Of a stretch of 39,398 bases of DNA, positions 1 to 8,787 are shown piece after piece. The notes under the pieces were generated by a model. It saw only the letters and a program-made list of their open reading frames with translations. It searched no databases and had not been told where the DNA came from. Each line of letters begins with the position of its first letter. The stretch's first letter is position 1. A program made the position numbers and the translations under genes. Source of the DNA: a virus; IMG/VR virus record IMGVR_UViG_3300048583_000551, positions 1-39,398 of that record; one strand, 5' to 3'.

Positions 1-797
1 GAAATCGTGTTGATCGCTACCGTGGCGTTGTTCGGGATGGAGCCGCTGGGCGTGCCGACGACGACGATGCCCATCGTGTAGACCTTATTCGGCGCCGTGC
101 CCGCGGCGACAGGCTTGCTGGTGAGCTTGAAGGCCTGCGACCCGGCGCCACCGCTGGTGCGCCAGAAGGTCATGAAGTCGCCGGCATCCAGGTTGTCCCA
201 GATGATGCTGGCGTCGTTGCCAGGCTGTGTGAAGGAGTTGACGAAGGCCTGCGTGGCCAGCGCCGGGTTCGCGTTATTCAGCCTGTACTCGCCCGACGTC
301 GCCGCGGCGGTGAGGCCGGTGTCGAACTGGTAGGTGAGGGTGATGCCGCCGACCGGGGAGATGATTTCATCGCGCCAGCGGACGCCGCCAATCGCCGCGG
401 GGTCAGCGGCGAGAATCTGTCCAGGCAGACCGACAGGGATGCGAGCCTCGGCGGTGTCGAAGCCGAACAGGTCGCCCTTCGTGGTCAGTGGCGACACGGT
501 GGCGTTGTTGATGTCGTTCTGCAGCGCGTCGAGCTCGGAGCGCAGGCCGGTGACCTCTTCGATGGCGTGGCCGTGGACAAGAGGCGCGTAGTTGTGCGTG
601 TGCACCAGCGGCGCCTTGCCGGCAATCGCGCCGCGCACTGTGGCCGGGTCGGTTTCGCCGGTCACACCGATGTTCTGCTGCATCGCGGTGATCGCGTCGC
701 TGATCGCAACGTGAAGTGCGGCGTGCGCAGGATTAGACAGCGGGTCGGTAGCAACGGGCCGGGGGAAGGTGTCGATGTTGGCGGGGAAGTTGGTCAT
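1..797 (-). CDS. Tail fibre or tail-tip protein (3' end beyond the window)
   Basis: The reading frame opens with ATG at 797 and stays open to base 1, giving 265 complete codons without a stop, so the C-terminus is missing. It begins MTNFPANIDTFPRP. Around residues 70-85 it carries two H-x-H motifs (HTH and HGH) a few residues apart, followed by a short helical stretch ending in ELDALQ. Paired HxH motifs of this kind are known in trimeric phage tail fibres, where histidines bind metal along the axis. The start lies 10 bases after the stop of the upstream tail gene, so it is the most distal gene of the structural operon seen here. I infer a receptor-binding or tip-decorating role; family membership cannot be fixed from the N-terminal part alone. 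Confidence 0.6.
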   Translation of the reverse strand, partial: MTNFPANIDTFPRPVATDPLSNPAHAALHVAISDAITAMQQNIGVTGETDPATVRGAIAGKAPLVHTHNYAPLVHGHAIEEVTGLRSELDALQNDINNATVSPLTTKGDLFGFDTAEARIPVGLPGQILAADPAAIGGVRWRDEIISPVGGITLTYQFDTGLTAAATSGEYRLNNANPALATQAFVNSFTQPGNDASIIWDNLDAGDFMTFWRTSGGAGSQAFKLTSKPVAAGTAPNKVYTMGIVVVGTPSGSIPNNATVAINTI

Positions 798-806
798 GGC
801 GGTGCC

Positions 807-2675
807 TTATGGCTCGATGGTTGGTGGCCGGGGCTGTCCGGGGTTGAATACGGGCGGGTCGGGCGTTCCGGGAGGCGTCGGAGCGGCGATGAAGGTGATG
901 GAGTCGGCCAGCGGCGCCGAGACGGTGCCGACGGAGTCGATGGCCTCCAAGACGAACGGGAAGACGCCCGCGACCGACTGGCCCACGAGCTCGCCGGACG
1001 GCAGGATCGCGATGCCGGGCGGCAGCGCGCCCGAAAGGACGCGGGCCGTCAGGGGCGGCACGCCGCCAGAGAGCGCGTAGGCGAAGCTGTAGGCGACGCC
1101 GCTGGTGCCGTCCGGGGCGTTGCCAGAAATGACCACAGGCGGCGATACGGGCGGCGGGATCGGGTCGCCGCCGCAGTTGGGCAGGGTGGGCGGGGCGTAG
1201 GGGTCGATGTTGAAGCTCCGGTCGATCGCCATGTCGTCGAGGTACATGATGCCGGGGATGGTCACGCTGGACTTCTGGATCGGGCGAATCTCAAGCTCGA
1301 CGGCGAACGCCGACGCCACGAAGTCAGGCTGACTGGCGTCCACAGAGCCGAGAAGCTGGCCGTCGAGGAACAGCCGCAGGGTTTGGGCGAAGTCAATGGA
1401 GAGCTCGACGTAGTGCCAGGTGTTGATGGCGAAGCCGGACGGCGCATAGAGGAAGATGTTGCCCAGCTGCGCCCAGATCTCGCTGCCAACAAGCGACAGC
1501 GTGAACAGGATGCGCGATCCGGCCGAGGAGATCGTGCGCGCCGCCAGGATGACGCGGGCATTGCCGCCCGCCAGCGAAGTGCTGCGCACCCAGCCGCGAA
1601 CGCTGAACCCAGAAGGCCGGAACGTGGGGACGATGTTGTAGTAGCGCGGCGCATTGGTGCCGTTCGGATAGCCTTGGTAGTCGATCCGCAGCGCGTAGGG
1701 CAGGAACTTCACTTGCTCAGAGCCGGTCGCCATGAGCAACGCGGCCTGATCTGGCGTCCAATCTCCGTTCACGTGGTCGCGCATCCGGGTGAGCGAATCC
1801 ATCGGCAGGCAGGCCAGCTCGGCCCGGTTGTACTGCTCGGGCGAAGGCTCAGGCGACAGCACGCACTCGTAGGCGTGGCCCGGCGAGTCGTAAGTGATCC
1901 CCTCGTCGTAGAGGCAGGAGTTGTCGGACGGCGGCAGCACGTCCGCAGGCTGCGACACGCCCGCCACGCCGAACATCGGCGGCATCGTCTCCGCGTCGAT
2001 CGACACCTCCCATGTGTCGGGGGCAACGAGCGTCTGCGCGGGGTTGCTGACGAAGCGCATCACCTCAAGGCCGCACGGCATCGACGGCGACACCATCCGC
2101 ATCAGGAACCAAGTCGTGCCAAGGACGCCGGCGAATGCCATCCAGTTGCGCAGCGTGGCAGTGTTCATCACGAACGACAGCGAGTAGGTGCTCGCGCCGG
2201 ACTCGTTGTTGGTGGCGACGAAGCCTGCCGCGCGCGGCAGCGGGAACTCTGGCGGATAATCCTGCAGGCCGACGCCGACGGCGAGCGCCAGCAGCTCTTC
2301 CCAGCGCGACTGCTCGCGCGTCTCCAGATCGATGGTGACGGTGAACTGGTCGAGGAAGTCGATTCGGTTGCAGGCGATCTCGCTGGTGCGACGGACTTCG
2401 TGACGGAACACAGAACATGTCTGCCAGAAGTCGTTGCCGCTAATCATGCGCATCATGAACCAGTCGTTGTTGGCCTCCAGCCAGCGCACCAAGTCCTGCG
2501 CCAGCGCGGTCGGGAGCCGCCAGCTCGCGCGCAGGGACGAAGCGTTGTGGCCGAACTGCCGCCGCTGACGCCGCCAGCCACTCAGCATCTGCGTTCGCTG
2601 CAGCGTCAGGTCAGTCGTCAGCGCCGTGCCAGAGGCCAGCGCGTCGCCGTACAGATTGTGCGGGAAGTCAGTCAC
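807..2675 (-). CDS. Large tail protein with LamG-like and Ig-like domains
   Basis: This 622-residue protein probably belongs to the distal tail. The first 250 residues are unassigned. Residues about 330-490 read like a concanavalin/LamG-type beta-sandwich (alternating strands, a WHYVELSIDF segment, then LRLFLDGQLLGS), a fold often used for carbohydrate binding. After a Pro-rich linker, residues about 520-600 match the putative Ig-like (He_PIG) pattern, with SGGVPPL, LPPGIAI and AIDSVGT. The end is again Pro-rich. It starts with GTG overlapping the TGA of the J-like gene (GTGA), indicating translational coupling. Position after the J-like gene and the domain types suggest host-surface recognition. 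The exact structural role is inference. Confidence 0.6.
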   Translation of the reverse strand: MTDFPHNLYGDALASGTALTTDLTLQRTQMLSGWRRQRRQFGHNASSLRASWRLPTALAQDLVRWLEANNDWFMMRMISGNDFWQTCSVFRHEVRRTSEIACNRIDFLDQFTVTIDLETREQSRWEELLALAVGVGLQDYPPEFPLPRAAGFVATNNESGASTYSLSFVMNTATLRNWMAFAGVLGTTWFLMRMVSPSMPCGLEVMRFVSNPAQTLVAPDTWEVSIDAETMPPMFGVAGVSQPADVLPPSDNSCLYDEGITYDSPGHAYECVLSPEPSPEQYNRAELACLPMDSLTRMRDHVNGDWTPDQAALLMATGSEQVKFLPYALRIDYQGYPNGTNAPRYYNIVPTFRPSGFSVRGWVRSTSLAGGNARVILAARTISSAGSRILFTLSLVGSEIWAQLGNIFLYAPSGFAINTWHYVELSIDFAQTLRLFLDGQLLGSVDASQPDFVASAFAVELEIRPIQKSSVTIPGIMYLDDMAIDRSFNIDPYAPPTLPNCGGDPIPPPVSPPVVISGNAPDGTSGVAYSFAYALSGGVPPLTARVLSGALPPGIAILPSGELVGQSVAGVFPFVLEAIDSVGTVSAPLADSITFIAAPTPPGTPDPPVFNPGQPRPPTIEP

Positions 2676-5161
2676 GCCTTGAGCCCTCGCAAGTCAACTT
2701 CGCCGGGGAGATCGTGGTCGGTGCGGACGGGCAAGGCCAGCTCGCCGGGGATGCCGTAAGCATACTCCTCGCCGTCGTAGCCGATCGCCTGCACCGCGAC
2801 AGAGCCGTCCGACGGATTGATCTCCGTGACAAGGTAGGCCGAGCGGAAGTTGTCCGGCGTGCCGATGGCGATCGTGGAACCTTCCCGGCCCTGGAAGGGC
2901 GTGTAGATTCCGAAGCCGGGACTTTGCAGCAGCGTGACCTTGTTGCGGTCGACGATGCAGTCCAGCTGCGCAGAAGGCTCGCCCAGCTCAGACCGGATCA
3001 CGCAAACGGCCAGACCGGAGAGCTCGACGACCGTATCGAGGGTGAGGAGCGTGTTGCCGTTCTCGATGCGCATGACGCGGGCCGCGGCCACCCAGTCCAC
3101 CAGCGGGTGCAGGACGGCGATGCGATCTCCGACCTCGAAGCAGTGCGCGTCCATCTCGGTCTTGAAGTCGACCACGCGGCGCAGCGCCTGACGCTTCGTC
3201 CAAAGGTACTGGGCCTGGGCCTGCGCCGTCGCCTTGTCGGTGCATCCGAACAGCCGCACGACTTCCGGCGTGGTGGCGGAAAGCGGGTGCAGCACGGACA
3301 GCGTCTGCGTGCTGAGCGGATCTTGGTACTCGACGCGGTAGCCGTCCAAGTTGTTGTCGTCGCGCAGCCGGAAGCCCAAGCTGTACGAGTCCGTCAGCAT
3401 CTGCTGGGCGGTCACCAGGAACTTGTCGAACTCCTGCGCGCGGTCGAGGCGGATGCCGATCTGTCGGGCATAGGCGCTCGGGGTGCCGCGCACGTTGCCT
3501 GCGCAGATGCGCAAGCCGTCGAACACGGTCTGCTGCTCCTCGAAGCGGTGATTGAATCCGTTGATGCCGTTCCAGCGCGCGGCCAGCGACCGAAGGTTGA
3601 CCAGATCGAGGCCTTGCGTGTCGCCGCCTGCCAGCGCAATCTGGGCGAAGGCGTCAGCCGGATTGCGGGTGCGGGCGCGCACGGTGAAGTTGGACAGGAC
3701 GGTCGGCAGGACGCGCGTTCCGAGGACGGTGATGCGCCCGGTTGCCGCGTCGGCCAGAGCGCGCGTTGCTCGCAAGCGCATCGCGATCAAGGTCACGTCG
3801 CCGTAGGCGAACGAGCCCGGCACGTTCACGGCGAACGCGCGCATGGCCGTCCAGAGCACCTTCGAGGACTCGCGCTGGGTGGCGTCGTCACGATCCTCGC
3901 GCTTCACGCGCACACGGTAGCGCCCGGTCGGCAGGAAGATCGTCTCCGTGACACGCTTGGTGTTTCGGTTGCGCCCTTTGTAGACGTACTTGAACTCCTG
4001 CACCGGACCGATGGTGTTGTCCTGCTCGTCGACCAGCTGGACCTGCGCCCACACGTGCGCGTCCCAGTTGAAGAACTCACCCTCGCTCGACGCAACGAAC
4101 AGGCCATTGGGGAACACGAAGTCGAGCTCGATGCGGTTGGTCACCTTCAGCGGGGCGCAGGCCATGAACCAGCCGCGCCAGCCGTCGTCGCCCTTGACCA
4201 GCTGGTACCAGGGATTGCCAGCGTCGTTGGCGATAGGCCGCGCCAAGCGGTACTGCGGCTGCGTCGGCCCGCCGATGATGACGGTGCTGACGACGCCGTG
4301 GTTCAGCTGCTGCGGGTCTTGCCCGAGCACGCGCACGGTGTCGCCGACCAAGATCTCCGGCGAGCCCTCGTTGCCTTTGTAGAAGTTGTCGCCAGCGAAC
4401 GCCTTGCCGAAGAAGACCTCCGACGACGACTTGCCAAGGTCGATCTCCTGCACCTCGCTGGAGGTGATCACGTCCTCGTAGATTCCGGTGGCCGCTTCGA
4501 TCACGCCGAACTCGGAGCGATGGTCGTTGGGCTTGAACAGCCGCCACTCGACCACGTCTGCTGGGAACTCCCCGACCGGCGTGGTGCCGATGCGGATCTC
4601 GTCAACGTCCACCTCACCGGCGCCGAGGAGCATGATGAAAGAGATGAACTGCTGGTCGGTCTCGAAGCGGCTGTAGGGTTGCGCCGCATAGGTCGGGAAG
4701 AACCACGAGGTGCCGAAGTGCTCGGGCACAACGTCACCGAGCGCGGGCTGGTTCTGGCGCGCGCTGATCTCGTACACGCGGCGCGCGAGACCCTGCCCCT
4801 TGGGCGGCTTCTGCGCGAACAACGCCGAGATGAGGCTGGACGCGAGGATCAGGACGATCGTCTGGATCAAGTACACCGTCAGCTGCTGGCCGATGGTGCC
4901 TGCCGCGCCTGCTGCGAACGCACCGACGATGAAGCTGATCGGCTCCCGCGGCGCGAAGGCGATGACCACGACGTCGTCAGCGACGATGGGATGGTCGAAG
5001 TCGTCCACCAGCAGCGGCACGCTGTTCAACACCACCTGGCAAGCGCGCCCCTCGAAGCCGCGTGGCCAGTGCTTCTGGAGGAAGTCGATCAGCGGCCCTT
5101 CGTGGGCGTAAGCTCGGGCGGAGCTCTCGTCCAGAATGTCCTCGATGACGGCAATGTTCAT
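2672..5161 (-). CDS. J-like tail tip / host attachment protein
   Basis: The protein has 829 residues from the ATG at 5161, which overlaps the upstream stop as ATGA; a GTG two codons earlier is possible but less likely. The N-terminus (1-72) looks like a small beta-grasp-type domain. A hydrophobic, Ala/Gly/Ile-rich segment follows at about 75-115. The body then contains many beta-rich blocks typical of central tail-tip proteins of siphophages. It lies directly after the NlpC/P60-like gene, the usual place for the lambda J-type protein that plugs the tail tip and touches the receptor. The hydrophobic stretch may enter the membrane during DNA ejection (inference). Assignment rests on length, position and general composition. 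Confidence 0.7.
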   Translation of the reverse strand: MNIAVIEDILDESSARAYAHEGPLIDFLQKHWPRGFEGRACQVVLNSVPLLVDDFDHPIVADDVVVIAFAPREPISFIVGAFAAGAAGTIGQQLTVYLIQTIVLILASSLISALFAQKPPKGQGLARRVYEISARQNQPALGDVVPEHFGTSWFFPTYAAQPYSRFETDQQFISFIMLLGAGEVDVDEIRIGTTPVGEFPADVVEWRLFKPNDHRSEFGVIEAATGIYEDVITSSEVQEIDLGKSSSEVFFGKAFAGDNFYKGNEGSPEILVGDTVRVLGQDPQQLNHGVVSTVIIGGPTQPQYRLARPIANDAGNPWYQLVKGDDGWRGWFMACAPLKVTNRIELDFVFPNGLFVASSEGEFFNWDAHVWAQVQLVDEQDNTIGPVQEFKYVYKGRNRNTKRVTETIFLPTGRYRVRVKREDRDDATQRESSKVLWTAMRAFAVNVPGSFAYGDVTLIAMRLRATRALADAATGRITVLGTRVLPTVLSNFTVRARTRNPADAFAQIALAGGDTQGLDLVNLRSLAARWNGINGFNHRFEEQQTVFDGLRICAGNVRGTPSAYARQIGIRLDRAQEFDKFLVTAQQMLTDSYSLGFRLRDDNNLDGYRVEYQDPLSTQTLSVLHPLSATTPEVVRLFGCTDKATAQAQAQYLWTKRQALRRVVDFKTEMDAHCFEVGDRIAVLHPLVDWVAAARVMRIENGNTLLTLDTVVELSGLAVCVIRSELGEPSAQLDCIVDRNKVTLLQSPGFGIYTPFQGREGSTIAIGTPDNFRSAYLVTEINPSDGSVAVQAIGYDGEEYAYGIPGELALPVRTDHDLPGEVDLRGLKA

Positions 5162-5517
5162 TCCCACCGGAAGTACCTCAGGTGCGTGTAGCCGGAAGCG
5201 AGCAGCTGGACCTCGTCCTGCACCAATGCGCCGTACTTCTGGCAGGTGTGCAGCACGCCAGCGCGCGTCTGAAGCCCGACGTGGCGCGCGACGCGCGGCC
5301 CATGCCCCATCGAAACGACGCAGCCGTCCTCTGGCCCGTCAAGGCGCTTCCAGCGCCCGGTGATCTCCTGCTCGTCGATCGCTTCATGCGGGCGCTTCGG
5401 ATCGTACAGGAGGGGCGGCAGCGTCTTGCCGAACAACGCGCTGGACGCTTCGCGCAGGAGCGCGTAGCAGTCGAGCTGCGCGTAGGGAACGCCGACGAAG
5501 TCGTTGATGGTTTTCAT
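5158..5517 (-). CDS. NlpC/P60-like tail protein (lambda K-like)
   Basis: This 119-residue protein resembles the cysteine peptidases of the NlpC/P60 family found in tail tips, where they are thought to cut peptidoglycan cross-links during infection. Cys17 sits in a DCYALLRE helix and His79 in ARHVGL; this Cys-then-His spacing is what the family uses for catalysis. The ATG at 5517 overlaps the DUF1833 stop (ATGA), which favours it over the earlier in-frame start six codons upstream. It is followed by the J-like gene with another ATGA overlap. The order DUF1833, NlpC/P60, J-like is common in siphophages, which supports the call. A third catalytic residue is not obvious. Confidence 0.75.
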   Translation of the reverse strand: MKTINDFVGVPYAQLDCYALLREASSALFGKTLPPLLYDPKRPHEAIDEQEITGRWKRLDGPEDGCVVSMGHGPRVARHVGLQTRAGVLHTCQKYGALVQDEVQLLASGYTHLRYFRWE

Positions 5518-6005
5518 CGGTATAGGCCGGGCCATTCTTCAGGACGAACGATGCGCCGCGGGAAGGCGCGGTTGATGAGGTCGAGCCGCGAGGCGTTGCC
5601 GGAGACTTCGGTGTCCGTCATCACGATGCTGTCCATCTGCAGCTCGATGGGCGTGATCTGCGGGTCGTCAGAGCTGTCGACGTAGACCGTCACCAGCGCG
5701 GTGATCGGTTCGCGAGCGCGCTCTGCCTGCTGCAGAAGCTCCAGCATCATCCGCGACGCGAGCGGGAATGTCAGGTTCAGGTCGACCAGCCCGCCATCGT
5801 TGCGCCGGGGGAGCGTGATGCGGAAGGGCGCCGGATTAAACGTCACCTGCAGCGCACCGAGATTCTTGGTCTTGGGCACGATGGTGTTGGTGATCAGCGC
5901 GATGTTGTCGGTCCAGGCCGGGTGCGTGAGCGCCACGGCCTCGTAGAACAGCTCGTTGGCCGGGGCCGTGGAGTAGATGCGGCGGAGGCTGTCGGTGAGC
6001 GCCAT
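5514..6005 (-). CDS. DUF1833 minor tail protein
   Basis: The 163 residues fit the DUF1833 family of siphophage minor tail proteins. Recognisable parts are an N-terminal helix, a central strand pair around TALVTVYVDSSDDP, the LQMDSIVMTD strand and a C-terminus reading LINRAFPRRIV then PGLYR. Members lie between the tape measure and the tip peptidase and are taken to be distal tail or hub components. The ATG shares one base with the tape-measure stop (TGATG), and the gene's end overlaps the next start by ATGA, so it sits inside a tightly coupled block. There are no signal or membrane segments. The function is by family and position only. Confidence 0.75.
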   Translation of the reverse strand: MALTDSLRRIYSTAPANELFYEAVALTHPAWTDNIALITNTIVPKTKNLGALQVTFNPAPFRITLPRRNDGGLVDLNLTFPLASRMMLELLQQAERAREPITALVTVYVDSSDDPQITPIELQMDSIVMTDTEVSGNASRLDLINRAFPRRIVRPEEWPGLYR

Positions 6006-8287
6006 CAGACGCCTCGCCGGTCGAGGCCGTAGGTGCGGCGCATCACGGCGTCGAAGTTGTTGCCGCCGCGGCTGACAGCCGTCGCCAGCGCACCGATCAT
6101 CACGTCGACGTCGCCGTTGCTGCGCGTCTGCGTGCTGACCAAGCCGCCGCCCTGATTGTAGATCCGCACGGTCGAGCCGCTGTTGCGGCTGCTGAATGGC
6201 CCGAATGCGCGCCCGCCTCCACCGTCGCCACCGCCTCCGCCGTTCCCGCTGCGGCCGAGGATCTGGCCGCCAAGGTTCGAGGCGAAGCTGCCGCCGCCCA
6301 GCGCCGTGAGGATGGCAGCTTTGGCGATCAGGATCAGCAACTGCTCAAGCAGGCTGCGCAAGGCGTCCTTCGCGCTCTCGCTGCCGTCAACGATGGACTG
6401 GAAGGCATCACCGAACACATCAATCACGGTCTTGCCCACCTCGACCCAGTACTCCTTGAACCGCTGGAACTCCTCGGAAGCCACGGCATCGCGGAACGCC
6501 TGCTGCTGCGCCTCGATCTCTTCGGTCGTCTTGCCGAGCTCTTTGCCCAGCTCCGCGATCTCGCGCATCTTGTCTGCGTACGCGCGCGCTGCGGCCTCCG
6601 CCTCGTTGACGGGCGGCACAACGTCACGCCACTGCTGTGCAAAATCCGCGAGGCTGTCGTTCAGCTCCTGGAATGCCGCAGCCTTCACCTCCGACAGCAG
6701 CGCGTCGTCAACCGCCTGACCAGCGGCCTTGGCCGCGGCGGTGTACGCCTCGGTCTTGGCGATGAGCGCCTCGTATTCGGCCTGCGCCTGCTCCGGCAGG
6801 CTGCGCTGGGAGACCGCGTAGTCCTGCAGCTGCTGCGTCAGCTTCTCGAACGTCGCCAGCAGCTTCTCCGCTGCCTTGTTCGCGGCTTCGAGGCTGTCCG
6901 CAGTCTTCTTGAGCTCGCCTTCCGCATTCCACTTCTCGGTGGTTGCCTCGACGCGCACGCCGATGTTCTCCCACTGCGCGATCACGCCGTCCGCGAACTC
7001 GGACAGATCCGTCTCTGCAGCGGTCAGGCTGTCGCCAAGGACGCCGCCGACATTTCCCAAGCCCTCGGAGATGTTGCGCGCGACCGTCGAACCGAACTCG
7101 GTCGCAGCAGCCTTCAGCTTCTCGCCGTCGAGCTGGAACACCGCCAGCATCCCGTCTTCGAACAGCTGGCCGAAGGCGTCGAGGTTCTTGGCGCCGGTCT
7201 CGAAGGCGACGTTCAGCAGCTTCGGGAACACGGTGGCGAAGTTGACCGCGAGATCGAGGACGAGCTTGATCGCCTTGCCGACGGTGTAGAATCCGGCGAT
7301 CAGCCCCTGAAGCGCGCGCACGAGCAGGTCTACGGGGCCAGTCAGGCCGAGCACCCGCTGCGTAGTCGCGCTGAACGAAGTGTCGACGCTGAACAGCTCC
7401 TCGCCAATGATGGCAAACTGGTTCGCCAGAAGGATCACGCCCTCGCCGATCGCGGAGAGCGCGCTGTTGAGGCCGTCGCTGTCAGCGATGAAGTCCTTGA
7501 AGGTGTTGGACGCAACCGTCAGCGATCGCTCCAGCGTCAGCGGGATCTTGCCCGCGGCCTTGTTGATCTCCTCATTGGCGTCAATCAGCGCGCGAGCGAC
7601 GATGTCGGTCGTCAACTTGCCCTGCTCGGACAGCTTGCGCAGTTCGCCAGTAGAAACGCGGAGCGACTTCGCAATCGCCTTGGCCGCCAGAGGAGCGTTC
7701 TCTCGGATGGAGCGGAACTCGTCGCCGGAGAGCAGGCCGCTCTCGAGCGCCTGACCGAGCTGCTGAAGCGCGGAGGTTGCTTCCGTGGTCGAAGCGCCCG
7801 TCACCAAGAACGCCTTGGTCATGGTGTCGGTGATCAGCAGAGCCTGATCCGCGGTGCCGCCGTAAGTCTCCAGCGCGCGCGTGAAGCGCGCAACGGAGTT
7901 GGCTACGCCTTCGAACGCGGTGCCGGTCTGGTTTGCGATCTGCAGCGTTCCGGCGGAGAGGCGGTTGAACTCCTCGCTGGAGCTCGACACAGAGCGCAGC
8001 TGGTTGTTCGCGCCCTGGATCGCCGAGGCGTACTTGCTGAAGGATGCCGCGGCAGAGCCGAGGAATCCCACCACGCCGATTGCCGCGAACGCCTTGGTGA
8101 TGACGGAGAGGCTGCGCGTGCTCTTGGCAACGCTGTTGACCTGTCGCTCAACGCGCGCGCCGGTGTTGCCGAGCTCCTGGAAGCTGCGCTCCAGCCGCTT
8201 GACCTCCGCGGTCGACTTGCGCAGGTCGTTCGCCAGCTGCTGGTTGCGAACTCGGAGCTCTACGGCGATGTGTTCGTTGCCAGCCAT
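6005..8287 (-). CDS. Tail tape measure protein
   Basis: At 760 residues this is the longest tail gene. It shows the features of a tape measure: a long helical, Ala/Glu/Lys/Gln-rich protein with coiled-coil N-terminus (residues 1-55), a hydrophobic patch near 64-82 (AIGVVGFLGSAAA), the conserved tape-measure N-terminal domain at roughly 70-265 (including LQQLGQALESGLLSGDEFRS), more coiled coil at 460-640 and a Gly-rich tail near 700. Its length would set tail length, and it probably enters the cell wall or membrane on ejection. By the usual rule of about 1.5 angstrom per residue the tail would be near 110-120 nm (inference). The start overlaps the chaperone T frame by one base. Confidence 0.92.
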   Translation of the reverse strand: MAGNEHIAVELRVRNQQLANDLRKSTAEVKRLERSFQELGNTGARVERQVNSVAKSTRSLSVITKAFAAIGVVGFLGSAAASFSKYASAIQGANNQLRSVSSSSEEFNRLSAGTLQIANQTGTAFEGVANSVARFTRALETYGGTADQALLITDTMTKAFLVTGASTTEATSALQQLGQALESGLLSGDEFRSIRENAPLAAKAIAKSLRVSTGELRKLSEQGKLTTDIVARALIDANEEINKAAGKIPLTLERSLTVASNTFKDFIADSDGLNSALSAIGEGVILLANQFAIIGEELFSVDTSFSATTQRVLGLTGPVDLLVRALQGLIAGFYTVGKAIKLVLDLAVNFATVFPKLLNVAFETGAKNLDAFGQLFEDGMLAVFQLDGEKLKAAATEFGSTVARNISEGLGNVGGVLGDSLTAAETDLSEFADGVIAQWENIGVRVEATTEKWNAEGELKKTADSLEAANKAAEKLLATFEKLTQQLQDYAVSQRSLPEQAQAEYEALIAKTEAYTAAAKAAGQAVDDALLSEVKAAAFQELNDSLADFAQQWRDVVPPVNEAEAAARAYADKMREIAELGKELGKTTEEIEAQQQAFRDAVASEEFQRFKEYWVEVGKTVIDVFGDAFQSIVDGSESAKDALRSLLEQLLILIAKAAILTALGGGSFASNLGGQILGRSGNGGGGGDGGGGRAFGPFSSRNSGSTVRIYNQGGGLVSTQTRSNGDVDVMIGALATAVSRGGNNFDAVMRRTYGLDRRGV

Positions 8288-8499
8288 CAGACAGCCCCTA
8301 TCATCTTAGAAAACTGCGCCGGGTCCACGTCTTCAAGATCCACTTCGTTCTTGCGCCTGGCCTCGTTCTCCTTAAAGAACCGCACCAGGAGGAGAACGTC
8401 GCCCGCCTGCATCGCGCGGATTTCAGCGGGCGTCTTGTGAAGCGTTTCGGACAGCGAACAGATCAATCGCTCACTGTCCGTCAGCCTTTTTTTCGTCAA
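8287..8499 (-). CDS. Tail assembly chaperone, T-like downstream frame
   Basis: This frame encodes about 70 residues if read from TTG at 8499; no ATG start suits it. It overlaps the 3' end of the upstream chaperone by 29 bases and ends one base into the tape-measure start. In siphophages the gene just before the tape measure is normally expressed by programmed frameshift from the preceding gene, giving a G and a G-T protein. A run of seven A residues (T7 on the given strand, 8487-8493) lies inside the overlap, where Lys codons can re-pair. The frame relation is +1 (or -2), not -1. The T part would recruit tape-measure and tube subunits. Independent initiation at the TTG remains possible. Confidence 0.65.
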   Translation of the reverse strand: MTKKRLTDSERLICSLSETLHKTPAEIRAMQAGDVLLLVRFFKENEARRKNEVDLEDVDPAQFSKMIGAV

Positions 8500-8740
8500 C
8501 CATCCCGCAGACTTCCAGCGCGTCCTGCACGTGCTTCATGACAGCCATACCGACCGACACGCCCACCGGGCCGTCGAACAGGCGCTTGCCATCCACCCAC
8601 GTGCAGAGCTTGAGTACCGCCACGCCAAGATTCCTCTGGTCTTCCATCGAGAGCAGCGGGGCCACCTCGTCAAACAGAGGCTCGCGGAACTCAACTTCGC
8701 CGATGCCGTCAACGGAAACGATTTTGGATTTCAGGCTCAT
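8471..8740 (-). CDS. Tail assembly chaperone, G-like
   Basis: This 89-residue protein begins MSLKSKIVSVDGIGEVEF and has an acidic, helical C-terminal half, as expected for the G-type tail assembly chaperone. It lies between the tube protein and the tape measure, the standard position. A GAGAAG ribosome site precedes the ATG. Near its end, codons GAA-AAA-AAG (8494-8486) form an A7 run where ribosomes could slip into the downstream T-like frame. The unshifted product ends at DGQ. No similarity can be claimed beyond context and size. Confidence 0.65.
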   Translation of the reverse strand: MSLKSKIVSVDGIGEVEFREPLFDEVAPLLSMEDQRNLGVAVLKLCTWVDGKRLFDGPVGVSVGMAVMKHVQDALEVCGMVDEKKADGQ

Positions 8741-8756
8741 GACTTCTCTCTAAAGT

Positions 8757-8780
8757 GGCCCGGAGGGAATTCTCCGGGCC
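8757..8780 (-). terminator. Hairpin between tail tube and chaperone genes
   Basis: A perfect 9-bp inverted repeat (GGCCCGGAG with CTCCGGGCC, loop of six) lies between the tail-tube stop and the chaperone ribosome site. On the minus strand it is followed by only three T, so it is probably a partial terminator or RNA-processing/stability element that lowers expression downstream of the abundant tube protein. Confidence 0.6.
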
Positions 8781-8787
8781 GGGTTGA

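Noticed and set aside
567-5191. Very long open frames on the plus strand opposite the tail genes
   Set aside because: They are low-complexity, Arg/His/Gly/Val-rich translations typical of the antisense of GC-rich genes. The minus-strand frames have domain patterns, start-stop overlaps and ribosome sites, so the plus frames are shadows.
8485-8499. Classic -1 frameshift at A-AAA-AAG
   Set aside because: The -1 frame reads GGC then TGA directly after the slip site, so it could not join the T-like frame.
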